Assembly: GCA_027943335.1 (NCBI GenBank)
Contig: BSBK01001302.1
Coordinates: forward strand, 310,001 to 374,000
Direction of reading: 5' to 3'
DNA: 64,000 nt
Source: Chamaecyparis obtusa
Taxonomy: Eukaryota > Streptophyta > Pinopsida > Cupressales > Cupressaceae
Part shown: positions 23,581 through 35,987 of the stretch, one piece after another
How the letters are laid out: each line of letters opens with the position of its first letter
How positions within the stretch are numbered: position 1 is the first letter of the stretch
The notes under the pieces: model-generated
Database searches by the model: none
Told to the model about the DNA's origin: nothing
The model's input: the letters and a program-made list of their open reading frames with translations, nothing else
Program-made: the position numbers and the translations under genes

Positions 23581-23735
23581 CACTAATACATTTGGGGTGA
23601 CATTGCGACGGCCATTTGCGACGGCAGGCAAATGTCATGTGGTTTTGCTCTTTTTTTTTCAAATATAGCCCGACACCGTCGCAATTTGCGACGACAATAC
23701 ATTTGTAACTGTCGCAATTGTGACGTTGTCGGGAT
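23581..23735. repeat. Left terminal inverted repeat and subterminal GCGAC motifs of the CACTA element
   Basis: After the CACTAATACATTT terminus come several TTGCGACGG and GTCGCAATTTGCGAC motifs in both orientations. They match the right end (50510-50827). Subterminal motif clusters of this kind are the binding sites for TNPA-type proteins in known En/Spm elements; that role here is inference. Confidence 0.85.
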
Positions 23736-23739
23736 ATAA

Positions 23740-23985
23740 GCGCAAAATTTAAAAGGAACGTTGTCATGTGTGTTTTGAACAGCGCCGTAACCCTCCATGA
23801 AATCACATCACGATATAACAGCAAACAAAATAAGAACGTTGTCATTTATGTTTTCAACAGCGCCGTAACCCTCCGCGAAATCACATCGGGATATAAGGGC
23901 AAAAAAAACAAGAACGTTGTCATTTGTGTTTTCAACAGCGCCGAGAGAGATTCCCTCCGCGAAATCACAGCTACAATTTCTGAGT
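23740..23985 (+). repeat. About 78-bp tandem repeats, three units
   Basis: Three units each read GGGATATAA, an A-rich run, AACGTTGTCAT, TTTTCAACAGCGCCG, then CCTCCGCGAAATCACA. The AACG landmark lies near 23757, 23834 and 23913. Related units recur at 29085-29320 and, inverted, at 40885-40990, 46220-46440, 47765-47820 and 49195-49250. Confidence 0.85.
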
Positions 23986-24470
23986 ACGTTGGGTTTATTT
24001 TTCTTTTGTCATTATTATGTAATCTGGTATTCAGCTGTTAGAGAGCTAAAATACCCAGAAATGAGGACATATCTGTGTTGAATTTATTGTTAGCGGCTTT
24101 GGTTATTTAGAAGTTTAATTTTATTTGTTCATCTTTCAAGCACAAACGTTTTGTGGACTGTAATGTCTTCATTGTTTCGGGTATGCAATGAAACAGCCCT
24201 AACTTGCGACTACCTTCACGGTACTTGTGTACATTATCATGTTGTCTTTACAGTGACTGTCCTCATTCAAGTGGGAATTACACAAGGGACAGTCACTGTG
24301 AGATGTCCTCATTTGTGATAAGGACAGTCACACTTAGGACATCTCATAGTGATATTCCCTTGTGTAATTTCCACTTGAATGTATTGCTATTGAACCACAT
24401 TAATGCTTTTCTTCTTCAACAAATGAGGACAGTCACTGTAAAGACAACATGATAATGTACAGAATTACCA
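23986..24470 (+). repeat. Left arm subterminal block with first hairpin repeat
   Basis: An AGCGGCTTTGGTTATT block and a GTTTCGGGTATGCAATG block lead into the hairpin repeat (GTGTACATTATCATGTTG, GACAGTCACTGTGAGATG and their complements). The same order occurs inverted at 47500-47760 and again at 48930-49190 on the right arm. Confidence 0.8.
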
Positions 24471-25939
24471 AAAAATGATCTTGTTAATTGATGTAACACT
24501 TTGTCTTGCTCACTCCCTATCCTTCACTAGGGTCTCTTTAGGCCAATGTTTTGACTTGATAGGGTACTTAACTATCCCTACACTCTTTAGGTATCTCTAC
24601 CCAAGATCCCACTCCTTCAACTAGTGCACACCAACAAGAAATACAACGAACTCTGCTCAATACCAATCTAGCTACTAGGACACTCCTAGTCTTGTCTTCA
24701 CAAATTGAAACACATTCAACTAGAACTTTACTCCATGGAGAGGCTGGCCACTAGGACCTCTATTGGTTTCAATATTACTCCTTCACCTATACTTTTCATC
24801 AGTACTTCAATCCGGTTCATCAAACCATGCATGCCAATTGCACCCAAAAATAGGCTGCTAGCAATTAGGCCTTTGTCAAGCCTTTTTGTTTATATTAAGC
24901 CACCTAAAGGGCTTAGGATTCAGATGCCCTTTATTGAGAACTCCAAGATATCTAAGGTCTTCTCCTCCTAGATTTTTTGTACACCAACTGCTACAGCCAT
25001 GCCTGAAAACAAGTATTTTGACACAACTTGGACAGTCTGACTAAGAGTTTGTTTTCTTAGCAGCCAAAGAAACTCACCCAATCTTCTAATTTGACTTGGG
25101 GCTTCTTTAGATGTGTGTCTACCTCTCCATGAGATTTTAGTTGAAGCAACCAATGCATTCAACTTGTTGTAATCTTCTTGTAATGATTTGTCATCCCTAA
25201 CTGTGCTCAACTGACTCACCTAGGACATCATTGCAAACATAGAAAATGAGCTTCCCAGGGCCCCTCCTTCCAAACATATAGTACATGGAGTCTCCTCACC
25301 CATTCCAAGAGCCCGTACAAAATTGACAATGGAATGATGAGCTAAGACTCCATTTGTTCAACCTGCCTGGTTCAAACCAATGATAGGGTACTTAACAAAA
25401 GAATTAACAAACTAGTTGGAATGCTTCAAAACTCAAAAAAAACACAACACAGAATAAAAAAACAACTTGTACTAACTTTTCCAATAGACACTGCGAGCTA
25501 TCTAATCCATTAATCAACTGAAAACAAAGAAACAAAAAAACTCAAGAATTCACTAAAACCGTGTTACTCTACAAATCTTCTTAATTCCAAATGTTTTTCC
25601 CCCCAACCTTTTGCACAGATCGATGGAGGCCTCTTATAGTTGATCTGATGCCTAATTCAATGGTTTCATATAGTTACATAACCATCTTACTCGAAAATGC
25701 TCCCTTGCACAAATGTTGTCAATGTTGTGAATGACAACATTGACAACTTGTTACAACCTTTGGGATTTTGGTTCAAAACTTATTGTTCAAACACCATAAG
25801 ACCCTAACCATGACTTAGTTAGGCTATTTAGACCTCACATAGGCCACTTCTACACTTCTTTGCCCAATTTGACCCCTAAATGCTTCATTCCCACTTTTGC
25901 CACAATATTGGTAACTTGGGTACAAATTGGCACTTGCCT
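24471..25939. other. Unassigned segment within the CACTA left arm
   Basis: This 1.5-kb stretch interrupts the hairpin arrays. I see no supportable gene; the short open frames carry no recognisable motif. A perfect 14-base stem with a 5-base loop (GTTGTCAATGTTGT and its complement) lies near 25717-25752. It may be an old insertion or filler DNA, but I see no clear duplication at its borders. Confidence 0.5.
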
Positions 25940-26491
25940 TCACAAAGGTCACACATGAGGACATCTCACAGTGATCGATTGTCCCTTGTGTAATTGCCAC
26001 TTGAATGTATTGCTATTGAACCACATTAATGCTTTTCTTCTTCAACAAATGAGGACAGTCACTCTAAAGACAACATGATAATGTACACTCACTGTAAGGA
26101 CAGTCACAAATGAGGACATCTCACAGTGACTGTCCCTTGTGTAATTTCCGCTTGAATTACATAAGGGACAGTCATTGTGAGATGTCCTCATTTGTGACAA
26201 GGATAGTCACACATGAGGACATCTCACAGTGATTGTCCCTTGTGTAATTGTCACTTGAATGTATTTCTATTGAACCACATTAATGCTTTTCTTCTTCAAC
26301 AAATGAGGACAGTCACTCTAAAGACAACATGATAATGTACACTCACTGTAAGGACAGTCACAAATGAGGACATGTCACAGTGACTGTCCCTTATGTAATT
26401 GCCGCTTGAATTACACAAGGGACAGTCATTGTGAGATGTCCTCATTTGTGACAAGGACAGTCACACATGAGGACATCTCACCGTGATTGTC
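25940..26491. repeat. Left arm hairpin-repeat array, block 1
   Basis: About three units are built from GGACAGTCACTGTGAGATG, GTCCTCATTTGTGAC and their reverse complements, with CACATTAATGCTTTTCTTC and ATGATAATGTACACTCAC between. Each unit is an imperfect palindrome. The array is broken at 26491 by the solo LTR and continues at 28519. Confidence 0.88.
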
Positions 26492-28518
26492 TGTAATGTC
26501 CCCTTTTTGGCTAACTTGGAAAACAGGAACAATTACTCCACTTCTCAGACTTACTCTATCAGATACTTACAATTAAACTAAGTAATGGAGGTTACTTAAG
26601 ATATCAACCGCTATTTCAGATTCAATCACAATATGTGTGCAAGATGATATTGATACCAATATGTTTAATAGCACTGTCGGATATAATGATATGAAATATG
26701 CTATGAATATGATGTTTCCTATCACTTATAGTGATAGTATAATGATGGTATGTCTGATATAAACAATATTGATATACAATCAATAAGTATTGCTTACAGC
26801 AATGTATTTGCTGTGTCTGATATGATGATGTAATTATGCAAATGTGTAATATCGCTATGAGTGATATGTTGCTATTTCAGATTCTGAATTATATGCTTGC
26901 AACTTCAAATATTGATGCTGTTTCTGACTATCCTTTCTATCTGTGCAATCATGGTGTTGTCTCTGATCTGCAATGATAAACTTGAAACCAAACTGCCAAA
27001 GGCAGATGCTCTATTGAGTATATCCAAATATGGATAAGTAAATAAAGTTCTAATGATGCCTTGAGTGACTGACGAGAATGCATTCTTATATTGTCTTTAA
27101 CAAATGAAGAGATGCTATGAATGAGACGTGTCTTGTTTCTTCCTCCATGTCCCTTTGTTAAGCACACCTTTCCATAATCCGACAGTTCACATAATATTAT
27201 TTCATTATTTTCTGATCATAGATAACTCCCAAATTGACTCAATATCAAATCTTTTTATGAAGGTAATCTTCCCTAATTGGTAGTGCAACCAGTAGTTAAC
27301 ATCCATTGTGTTTGTATTAGTTTGGTCTAACTATCATTAGTATTTATTCAATCGATATTAACTCTTGCCTTATCCCATATTGTTATGATGATATCCAATC
27401 TTTCTACTCTGATATAAGTCGATATCATTTTCTGATAATTGTCCATTTATTGGTTGATTGCTGGTAATGGAGTTTGATCTTCAAATTGACTTCCATTCCT
27501 GTTAATACTTAAGGATACATTGTACTTATTATCCATGACTGATGCCTCATTCATCAATAGCTTGTGATATAATCACTGATGCTTTTGTGTTTCTACAAGA
27601 TGTGGTTTATCTCAGACAATCGATAATCTTTCAATCCTTTAGTCGATATCCTCCTATGTGGTGTCTATTGATATAGATAGTAGAATTCAATCTAGTTTAT
27701 GTTATTGTCATGATAACATAGGAAGTGATGGTGCATATTTGCTAGCGGGTCTTCATGTTTGATATTGCTTTATCGGATATGTCATTGTCTAAACTTGTGC
27801 AATTAATGATTATTTATAATATATGAATGGTTATCCTTCTTGCTTATCAATACATCTTCTGAAACCCATAGCGACCTATCCCTTATTCATATCATGTTGA
27901 TCTTGACTTCATAGTATTTGGTTCATTAATCATCCTCTCATGGTATCGATGTGTAATGACTAGTGATTGTTGTATCACTTCTTCGTTCCTCATCGTGATA
28001 GATAATGCAGATGTTTAATGTAGATGTATATCGATTACAGATATTCAATATTGCTTTAAACGTTATTATTATTATTATTATATTTATTAATGTTATTGTT
28101 ATTATTAAATATTATAATTAATGATGTTAGTAATATTAATAATATTATAATAAATATTATTATAGTGATAACATATTGTTTTATATTGAGAGGTTTATTA
28201 ATATTATTTATATATTAAAATTATTATATCAATAATTGATTTAATATTATTACTTAATATATTATTATAATATAATATATATAATTTATTAATAATTATT
28301 TATTATTAATTTATATTATAATTATAATCATAATTATATTATTTATTAATATTTTAATATTATTTAATTAACATATTACTTATTATGCTAACTATATATT
28401 ATTATTATCTTTTGATAATAATTATATATTATTGTTATATACCGTTAATAATAGATTATTATATATCATCTAATCATTTTATTATTATACTAAGTTCAAT
28501 ATGTCACGGCTCATGACA
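26492..28518. mobile_element. Probable solo LTR (2,027 bp) inside the CACTA element
   Basis: The segment starts TGTAATGTCCCC, ends GGCTCATGACA (TG...CA), and is flanked by TTGTC on both sides (26487-26491 and 28519-28523). Those flanks close up to restore the hairpin repeat. I find no coding domain in it. Roughly 28050-28490 is almost pure A/T with TTA/ATT runs. TG...CA ends plus a 5-bp duplication and no internal region fit a solo LTR. A non-coding TRIM-like or other element is less likely given the length. Confidence 0.75.
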
Positions 28519-29080
28519 TTGTCCCTTGTGTAATTGCCACTTGAATGTATTGCTATTGAACCACATTAATGCTTTTCTTCTTCAACAAATGAGGACAGTC
28601 ACTCTAAAGACAACATGATAATGTACACTCATTGTAAGGACAGTCACAAATGAGGACATCTCACAGTGACTGTCCCTTGTGTAATTGCCACTTGAATTAC
28701 ACAAGGGACAGTCATTGTGAGATGTCCTCATTTGTGACAAGGACAGTCACACATGAGGACATCTCACAGTGATTGTCCCTTGTGTAATTGCCACTTGAAT
28801 GTATTGCTATTCAACCACATTAATGCTTTTCTTCTTCAACAAATGAGGACAGTCACTCTAAAGACACCATGATAATGTACACTCACTGTAAGGACAGTCA
28901 CAAATGAGGACATCTCATAGTGACTGTCCCTTGTGTAATTGCCACTTGAATGTATTGCTATTCAGCCACATTAATGCTTTTCTTCTTCAACAAATGAGGA
29001 TAGTCACTCTAAGGACAACATGATAATGTACACTCACTGTAAGTGTACATTATCATGTTGTATTACAAATGGACCTTATG
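28519..29080. repeat. Left arm hairpin-repeat array, block 2
   Basis: This continues block 1 after the solo LTR, with the same palindromic units and spacers, ending at the ATGATAATGTACACTCAC and GTGTACATTATCATG junction near 29030-29060. Confidence 0.88.
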
Positions 29081-30084
29081 TTGGTCGGGATATAAGTGCA
29101 AAAAAAAAAAGGAACGTTGTCATTTGTGTTTTCAACAGTGCCGAGAGAGATTCCCTCCGCGAAATGAAGCGGGTTATCATTTGTGTTTTGAACAAAGCGG
29201 GTTGTCATTTGTGTTTTGAATAGCACCGAGAGAGATTCCCTCCACGAAATCAAGCGGGTTGTCATTTGTGTTTTCAACAGCGCCGAGAGAGATTCCCTCC
29301 GCAAAATCACAGCTACAATTTCTGAGTACGTTGGGTTTATTTTTCTTTTGTCATTATTATTTAATCTGGTATTCAGCTGTTAGAGAGCTAAAATACCCAG
29401 AAATGAGGACATATCTGTGTTGAATTTATTGTTAGCGGCTTTGGTTATTTAGAATGCTTCCCCACAATACTTAATTACACAAGGGACAGTCACTGTGAGA
29501 TGTCCTCATTTGTGACAAGGACAGTCACACATGAGGACATCTCATAGTGACTGTCCCTTGTGTAATTGCCACTTGAATGTATTGCTATTCAGCCACATTT
29601 ATGGGCCCATTTGGACCACGACACACAGTAGCATCTACAGAGAAGAATATCCCAGGTGTAACAAGTTGTAAGAATATACCAACAGTTCTAAGAAGTTCCC
29701 TAGCACGTAGTAGCATCTACAGAGAAGAATATACAACATGAGGGCAGCCACTGTAAAGACAACATGATAATGTACACTCATTGTATGTGTACATTATCAT
29801 GTTGTCTTTACAGTGACTGACCTCATTCAAGTGGCAATTACACAAGGGACAGTCACTGTGAGATGTCCTCATTTGTGACAAGGACAGTCACACATGAGGA
29901 TATCTCACAGTGACTGTCCCTTGTGTAAGCCACTTGAATGTATTGCTATTCAACCACATTTATGGGCCCGTTTGGACCACGGCACACAGTAGCATCTACG
30001 GAGAAGAATATCCCAGGTGTAACAAGTTGTAAGAATATACCAACAGTTCTAAGAAGTTCCCTAGCACATAGTAGCATCTTCTAA
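29081..30084. repeat. Left arm of an inverted repeat of about 0.8 kb flanking the coding core, plus array
   Basis: In order this block holds GATATAA/AACAGCGCCGAGAGAG units (29085-29320), the AGCGGCTTTGGTTATT block (to about 29470), a hairpin unit, then TTTGGACCACG...AGTAGCATCTACAGAGAAG (29603-29740). The same order appears inverted at about 45700-46510. A second copy of the AGTAGCATCTACAGAGAAG block is at about 29960-30080. Confidence 0.8.
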
Positions 30085-30521
30085 TTGTCTATACCACTTC
30101 ACAAGGTATTGTTTGCACACATTGTTTTTGGTTCTTTTGATGACCCTTGTTTTGAAATTGCTATTAGGCCTTGTAGCTTATATGTTTTGACTGCTGGAGA
30201 GCTTCTAAAGCTAAGCAAGAAGACCATTGCACGAGTTATAGCCGCGCGCTCAGGTTTGAAAATTGTATATTTTTTAATCTAATGTATATTTTAATCCTTT
30301 TTCCATGTCATGTAATATGTCTTGCCTTGTAGCTTATATGTTTTGAAATTGCTGTTAGGCCTTGTAGCTTATATGTTTTGATTGCTAGAGAGCTTCTAGA
30401 GCTAAGCAAGAAGGCCTTGTAGCTTATATGTTTTGTGTACTTTTGACAATTTTGCTTAGTCACTGAAAGTTGTAGACCGAAGTTTTCATAGCCCAATTTT
30501 TGCTTCCTGCGAAGAACGATC
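30085..30521 (+). promoter_or_regulatory. Presumed 5' flank/leader of the CACTA transcription unit, with local repeats
   Basis: This lies between the last hairpin block and the TNP2 start codon. CCTTGTAGCTTATATGTTTTG occurs four times (near 30170, 30325, 30358, 30414), twice within a longer copy of about 55 bases ending AGCTAAGCAAGAAG. An open frame at 30085-30280 (including SLYVLTAGELLKLSKKTIAR) could be a fragment of a host gene, but I cannot name it. No clear TATA box is evident. Confidence 0.4.
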
Positions 30522-33500
30522 ATGTCAAATAATATAAGTGAAGAACAAAATAGGGAGACAATCGCTAGATTGTGGTCTAACTTGAAAAGAAAAGGTGATG
30601 GAAAATTTTATTGTCCCTGCAAAATTTGTAAGGGCTTAAACCGTAGAAGATTGCTAATCAAAACAGTTAAGAGACATTGTAGGGAGAATGGTCACATTGA
30701 AGGGGGGCATGACTATCATCCACTGGTAAGTTGTTCATTATATCATTTTAACAATTTATATACATATGAAATCACTTGATGATGAGTTGAAGATCATGGT
30801 TTATTTATGTTAATCAATTTTATATAGGTTGATCTCCCCAGGGAAGTACATGATATGGAGGAACATGGGGGTGCGAATATCCAAGGTGAAGATAATGATC
30901 CCATGGAAGATGACGATCATGCACCAGAAAACACAATTGAAGATGATGGTATAAATACATTGATCCATGACACATTTAGTCCAAGCGGATCTGATCATGA
31001 TGATGATGATAGCCTTGATGTACCTCTACTTGAGAAGGCATACGAGCCCCTATACAAAGACTCCCAAACAACTCTTCTCTCTGCTGTATTGTTGTTGTTG
31101 AACTTGAAGGTTATGAATGGTTTATCCAACATAACAATGTCACGTATGTTAAGGTATGTCATATATGTCTTTATAGTTAACAAAGGGTGAATAATGTACC
31201 ACTAATATTGTTTATATTAACAACTTATATTTTTTGCTGTAGATTGATAAGCGAGTTTTTGTTACCACCATCAAATATTCTACCTCGCTCATATCGAGAA
31301 TTATCTGCTATTATGAAAGATATTGGAATGGAGTATCAAGCAATACATGCTTGTCCCAATGATCATATTATATATTATAAAGAACATGAATTTGCAACAC
31401 AATGCCCTGTATGTCATACGAGTAGATATCGAACAGATCGAATAACAAAAAAGGTGCCTCAAAAGGTTCTTCGTTACATCCCCATTATTCCACGGATGCG
31501 ACAATTATTCAGGTGTACTAGCTTGGCACAATTTATGGATTACCATGCACGCAATAGAAGTCGAGATGACATTATTCGAATCCCTGCGGATGGTTCGGCA
31601 TTTATGCACATAGAGGAAAAGTGGCAACACTTCAAAGAAGAACCTCGTAATCTCAGGCTTTCATTGGCAGCAGATGGTGTCAATCCATTTGGAGAGATGA
31701 GATCTGTTTGCTCGGTGTGGCCTATTTTTGTTATCAACAATAACATTCCTCCGTGGATGTCAATAAAGAGGGAGCACATTATGTTGGCAATGATTGTTCC
31801 AGGTATTTTATCATTTGATAGTTATTAATTTACATGTACTTATAAATCTTACAGTAAAATGGTCACAATAATTATGTAATGTTACTGTTCATTCAAGTAG
31901 GTAAATATCAAGTTAAAGATATGAATGTATATATTGAGCCTCTTATTGACGAGTTGGTGGAGTTATGGAATGGTGTCACTATGTATGACGTGTCTAGACC
32001 AATAGGACAAAGACAATTTCAATTCCATGCAATACTTGTATGGACAATACATGATGCCCCAGGGCTAACACATTTTTGTGGTATGTTATAGTGAATTCAA
32101 GTTGCGCATGATAATTCTAATTATAAAAATCAACATATTTAATAATCCAATTATATCATTATCTTGTAGGTCTTCAAACAAAGGGAAAATTTGCATGTCC
32201 AGTTTGTGGTCCAAAGATGAAATCTCGTCATTCAAAAAGTTTAGGAAAGCATGTGTTTGATGAGTACAGACACTTCCTCCACAGGAATCATAAGTATCGA
32301 AGTATGGAAAAACATCTTTTCAATGGGAAAGAAGAGACTACATCAAAGCCACGAAGAATGACACCTCGCCTATGGAAGTTGGAATATAATAGAATTAATC
32401 GTCGAGGTAATGTCGTTCCACTTAATGGTTTATGTTTGTAATTTATATATTTCTATTGTGATTTTTGTTTACTAATTATGTAATTGATGATCGTGAAGGT
32501 CGTCAAGGCACTACTGACAACCTTCCAAAGGGACTAAAAAGCTATCCCAGACAATTTAGTAGGTTGCCCTACTACGAGGACCTACAAATTGTGCATTTGT
32601 TTGATCTTATGCATGTTGGAAAGAATATAACAGAGACATTGTGGAAAATACTGGATGGAAGGCGTGACAAAGAAAAAATTGTCAAAATTTGTAATGACAT
32701 TCATGAATCCAATCATGCACTGAAGAATTTCATTCACTCAAATAGCAATAGAGATCAGATTAATATAAGTGCCCTTCCTTGGTTATTAACGGAGCAGCAA
32801 AGTGATGCCATAAAAGAAGTCATACGAAAAATTTGATTTCCCACAGGATTTGCTGGGAACATAAGCAATCTCATATCAAAGAAAAGTGAATTTGGGCCAG
32901 GGCTCAAAACGCATGATTGGCATACTTTCATCAAGGTAAGTTATGTTCTTCTGTATTTACAATATATTCATAAACTACGTGTACTATTCATTATGTTATG
33001 TTAGAAAATAATGAAATGATTGGTTTATAATTACTGCAGTACGTGCTACCTCTATCTCTCCCAGAGCACTTCAACAATAACATCAAACAAGTGATATATG
33101 ATCTTGGAAAATACATGAGGTAAGCAGTAATATCTGTTCAATTTGTTGTATATATTTATTATATTCGCGATTTGTTTTTCTTGCTATGTAATCTATTGTA
33201 TATTATTTTGTAAAGTCTCGTATTTATATATTTTTTGTGACTTGAATCTCTTAATGTAGGTGGTTGTCATCTAAAGAAATCCATAAAGAAGATATAAACT
33301 ATTGGAAGAGAAGAATTCCTCATTTATTGTGTGAAATGCAAAAGTGTCTACCTCCAACTTTTTTCAATGCACAAGAACACTACCTCATACACCAAGTTGA
33401 GGAGATTGAATTGTGTGGACCTGCACACACTAGGTCAATGTGGATGGTTGAGAGGCACTTGAAATCTTTGAAGGCTTTGGTTCGACAAAGAGCACATCCT

Positions 33501-34730
33501 GAGGGTTCTATGGTAGAGGGATACATGGTATACCAGACTATGGTGTACATTACTGAATATCTTCCTAAGTTTGCTTCAAATATCCATGTAGATCGCATTT
33601 GGGATCTCGACCCTTTTAAAAAATTCAAAGGGGAGTACTTGATGGGGAAAGGTAGATTGAGGAAAGTGACAGGTAATAAATTATAAGATGTTATTGTAAT
33701 AAATTATTTCTTAATCTTCAAAATAAATCGGTTGTAAGTCGTCTATTTTTTTTTTTGTACAGTTGCTCGAGAGTGGGATGCACTACATTTGTATATTGCA
33801 AACAATCTTGATTGGATGACGGTATGGATTGAACGATGTCAACATTCTGGTCACACATTAACATGGGAAGGTGTATCTTCATTGGTTAAAGAAGCTCATC
33901 GTAATGGAGATTCTAATGTTACGCAAAGGGAAATAGATTTAGCATATGGTTTAAGAGATTTCCAGGTACGTACAAAATTATTAATCACCCGTATGTTTAT
34001 CAACTCACGATATAATAATTTTGACATGTTTCACATATTATTGCAGGTTAAACACCACAAGGGTATGTTCTGTAATGGTCAAAAATTTCACGTCAAAGTG
34101 TTGGATGACACGAAGAAAACTTGTGATTCTGGAATAACTGCAGTCTTTCAAGTGACTAATATTTCATCTAGAAATGACTTAGATCCTCAAGAGTCTAAAA
34201 ATCAATACTATGGCATTTTGGATGATATACTTGAGTGCGACTTTAGTTCCTTCAAATTAGTACTCTTCGTTGTCAAATGGTACAGGCTACGACTTAATCC
34301 AAATGATCCTAATAGAACTGTTATTGAACATGATAATGGATTTACAATGGTTAATACAAGGTCGTTTGAGCCAGTTGGGGATGAGCCCTATGTTCTTCCA
34401 AGCCAATGTGAACAGGTATTTTACTCAGAGGTTTCACATAAACTGGGTTGGTCATTTGTTGTTAGACATGAACCGAGAGGAAGGCCGATAAAGTATAATG
34501 CGATGGAAGAAGAAGATACCGAAGAAGTAGAAGATGATGTAGATGATGATCACGATCGACAATTATTGGATGATGTTCCTGAGACAAATTTTCATGAAGA
34601 AGAAGAAGAAGATGATGCTGCTACTGATGATGATGATGAAGATGATGTTGATGTTGATGATGATGATGTTGATGATGACGACAACGACGAGGACGACGAG
34701 GACGATGATGATGACGATGATGACGACGAC

Positions 34731-34762
<32 letters not shown>

Positions 34763-34784
34763 GGATGATGATGATGAAATTTAA
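30522..34784 (+). pseudogene. CACTA transposase (TNP2/TNPD type), 10 exons, one nonsense codon
   Basis: This is the enzyme that would cut and move the element in the nucleus. Exons by eye are 30522-30725, 30828-31153, 31243-31802, 31901-32080, 32170-32406, 32499-32935, 33040-33119, 33260-33672, 33763-33965 and 34047-34784. All borders are GT/AG, phases agree, and the total is 1,126 codons. Domains in order are a transposase-associated zinc-type N-terminus (FYCPCKICKG, residues 1-68) and TNP2/Transposase_21 (HACPND, CPVC, ADGVNPFGEMRS, PPWMSIKREHIMLAM, PLIDELVELWNG). DUF4218 follows (KTHDWHTFIK, CGPAHTRSMWMVERHLKSLK, HPEGSMVEGY), then DUF4216 (YYGILDDILECDF, DEPYVLPSQCEQVFY) and an extreme poly-Asp tail. 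The Asp of DGVNPF is probably catalytic. A TGA at 32834-32836 (codon 615) breaks it. Confidence 0.92.
34600..34780 (+). repeat. GAT/GAC trinucleotide repeat encoding the poly-Asp tail of TNP2
   Basis: A run of GAT and GAC codons with a few GAA, GAG and GTT codons makes the last 60 or so residues almost entirely Asp. Replication slippage probably extended it. Acidic tails occur in nuclear proteins, but this one may have no function. Confidence 0.9.
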
Positions 34785-35037
34785 AGGTATGCCATCAATC
34801 CTTAATGTATTTAATATTCATTTCTTGATAGAAATATATTTGTCTTAAATGGTTACATAGTTTATTCATTATCTATTTAAAAGCTATAAGTGTTATAATG
34901 TGTACGTTTTAATGTTTTTAATTTTTATGTGATGCTTATGATGGATGTGATTATGATTATGATGTGATTATGCTCACGATAATTGAATTACATTTGCAGG
35001 AAATTGAACCCCTTTCAAGAGCATCCCGCACAGTCTC

Positions 35038-35914
35038 ATGGATCGACAGGTATAAGTCAATACACCTTATAGAAAGTCTATTTAATACACTTATCAATAG
35101 TAAGATTGATGTCTTCTAAGATCTCTCCCATTTGCAGGTACCAGCAAATAGGTATTTGTTAGAAGTGTCTTCCTCGAGTGAGGGAAATATAGGAATAGAA
35201 GAGGAAAGTGAGACATGCAGTTTATCTAGAATAGGGAGATTAACTAGAGGTCAAAGGACTAGAAGGAAATTCAATAAACACATGAAATTTTTCCTTGCTC
35301 AAGGGGGGTCATGTTCTTATGATGATGAGACGAAAGGCGAAATCGAGGTGCCCTTGAGGTACCAACATCTACAGAAACATTGGGTACCCAAGGAACTTCC
35401 TCCAATAAACATTGATTTTTGTGTTAATGAGAGGATATATCGCATAGCACCATCATCATTACATGGTTTGGGCCTATTTTCTATGGATGGCATAAAGGTG
35501 TCTTACAACAAAGTTTCTGAATTGATGGAGTATGTTGGACCATGTTACGATTACAAAAGTTGGATGCATATTGTTCAATATAAAAAAAGTATGCGTAGGT
35601 ATGCACTCTCGGCAAATTATATACAACAGCAAGACAATAATCAAAGTAAAAGTGTGGCTATATACATTGATGGAAGGCCAAAAGCAACAGGGAATATTGC
35701 GGGTTTTATAAATAGTACACGACCTGGGTCAACTATAAAGCAACCCAATTGCATATTTGAGGCGCGCGAGGGAAATCGTGTATTCATCTGTGCGATAAAA
35801 TCAATACGTGCAGGGGAAGAGCTGCTTATTGATTACAATTTGAACCGCATAGATACAAACGAGGCTACTATCATGGGGGTGGTACATACTATTAAACCAA
35901 CTTCTAATCAATGA
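35038..35914 (+). CDS. SET-domain protein encoded inside the CACTA transposon
   Basis: This is a predicted 262-residue protein. The start ATG at 35038 (MDRQ) is in a small exon that begins after an acceptor near 34999. Intron 35050-35137 is GT/AG, and exon 35138-35914 is open to its TGA. SET domains transfer methyl groups from S-adenosylmethionine to lysine, often on histones. Visible motifs are HGLGLF (about residue 113), YVG (136), GNIAGFINS (about 190-197, place of the usual NHxC), QPNC (206-209) and GEELLIDYN with the catalytic-position Tyr at 237. There is no pre-SET cysteine cluster or CxC post-SET. The usual His after Asn is Ser, so activity is uncertain. It lies between TNP2 and the TNPA-like gene on the same strand. 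It is intact, unlike both neighbours. Confidence 0.8.
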
Positions 35915-35987
35915 CTCCAACATACCATTTAGTTATTAAATTTTTGGCTAACATTTTTATACTTGATCTTTGACACAGGGGCACAAT

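Noticed and set aside
24705..25219. Small frames in the 24.5-25.9 kb segment as genes
   Set aside because: Both strands give short frames without motifs, conserved structure or splice logic.
28050..28490. A/T-only stretch as a replication origin or matrix attachment region
   Set aside because: It lies inside a probable solo LTR. Base composition alone does not support an origin.
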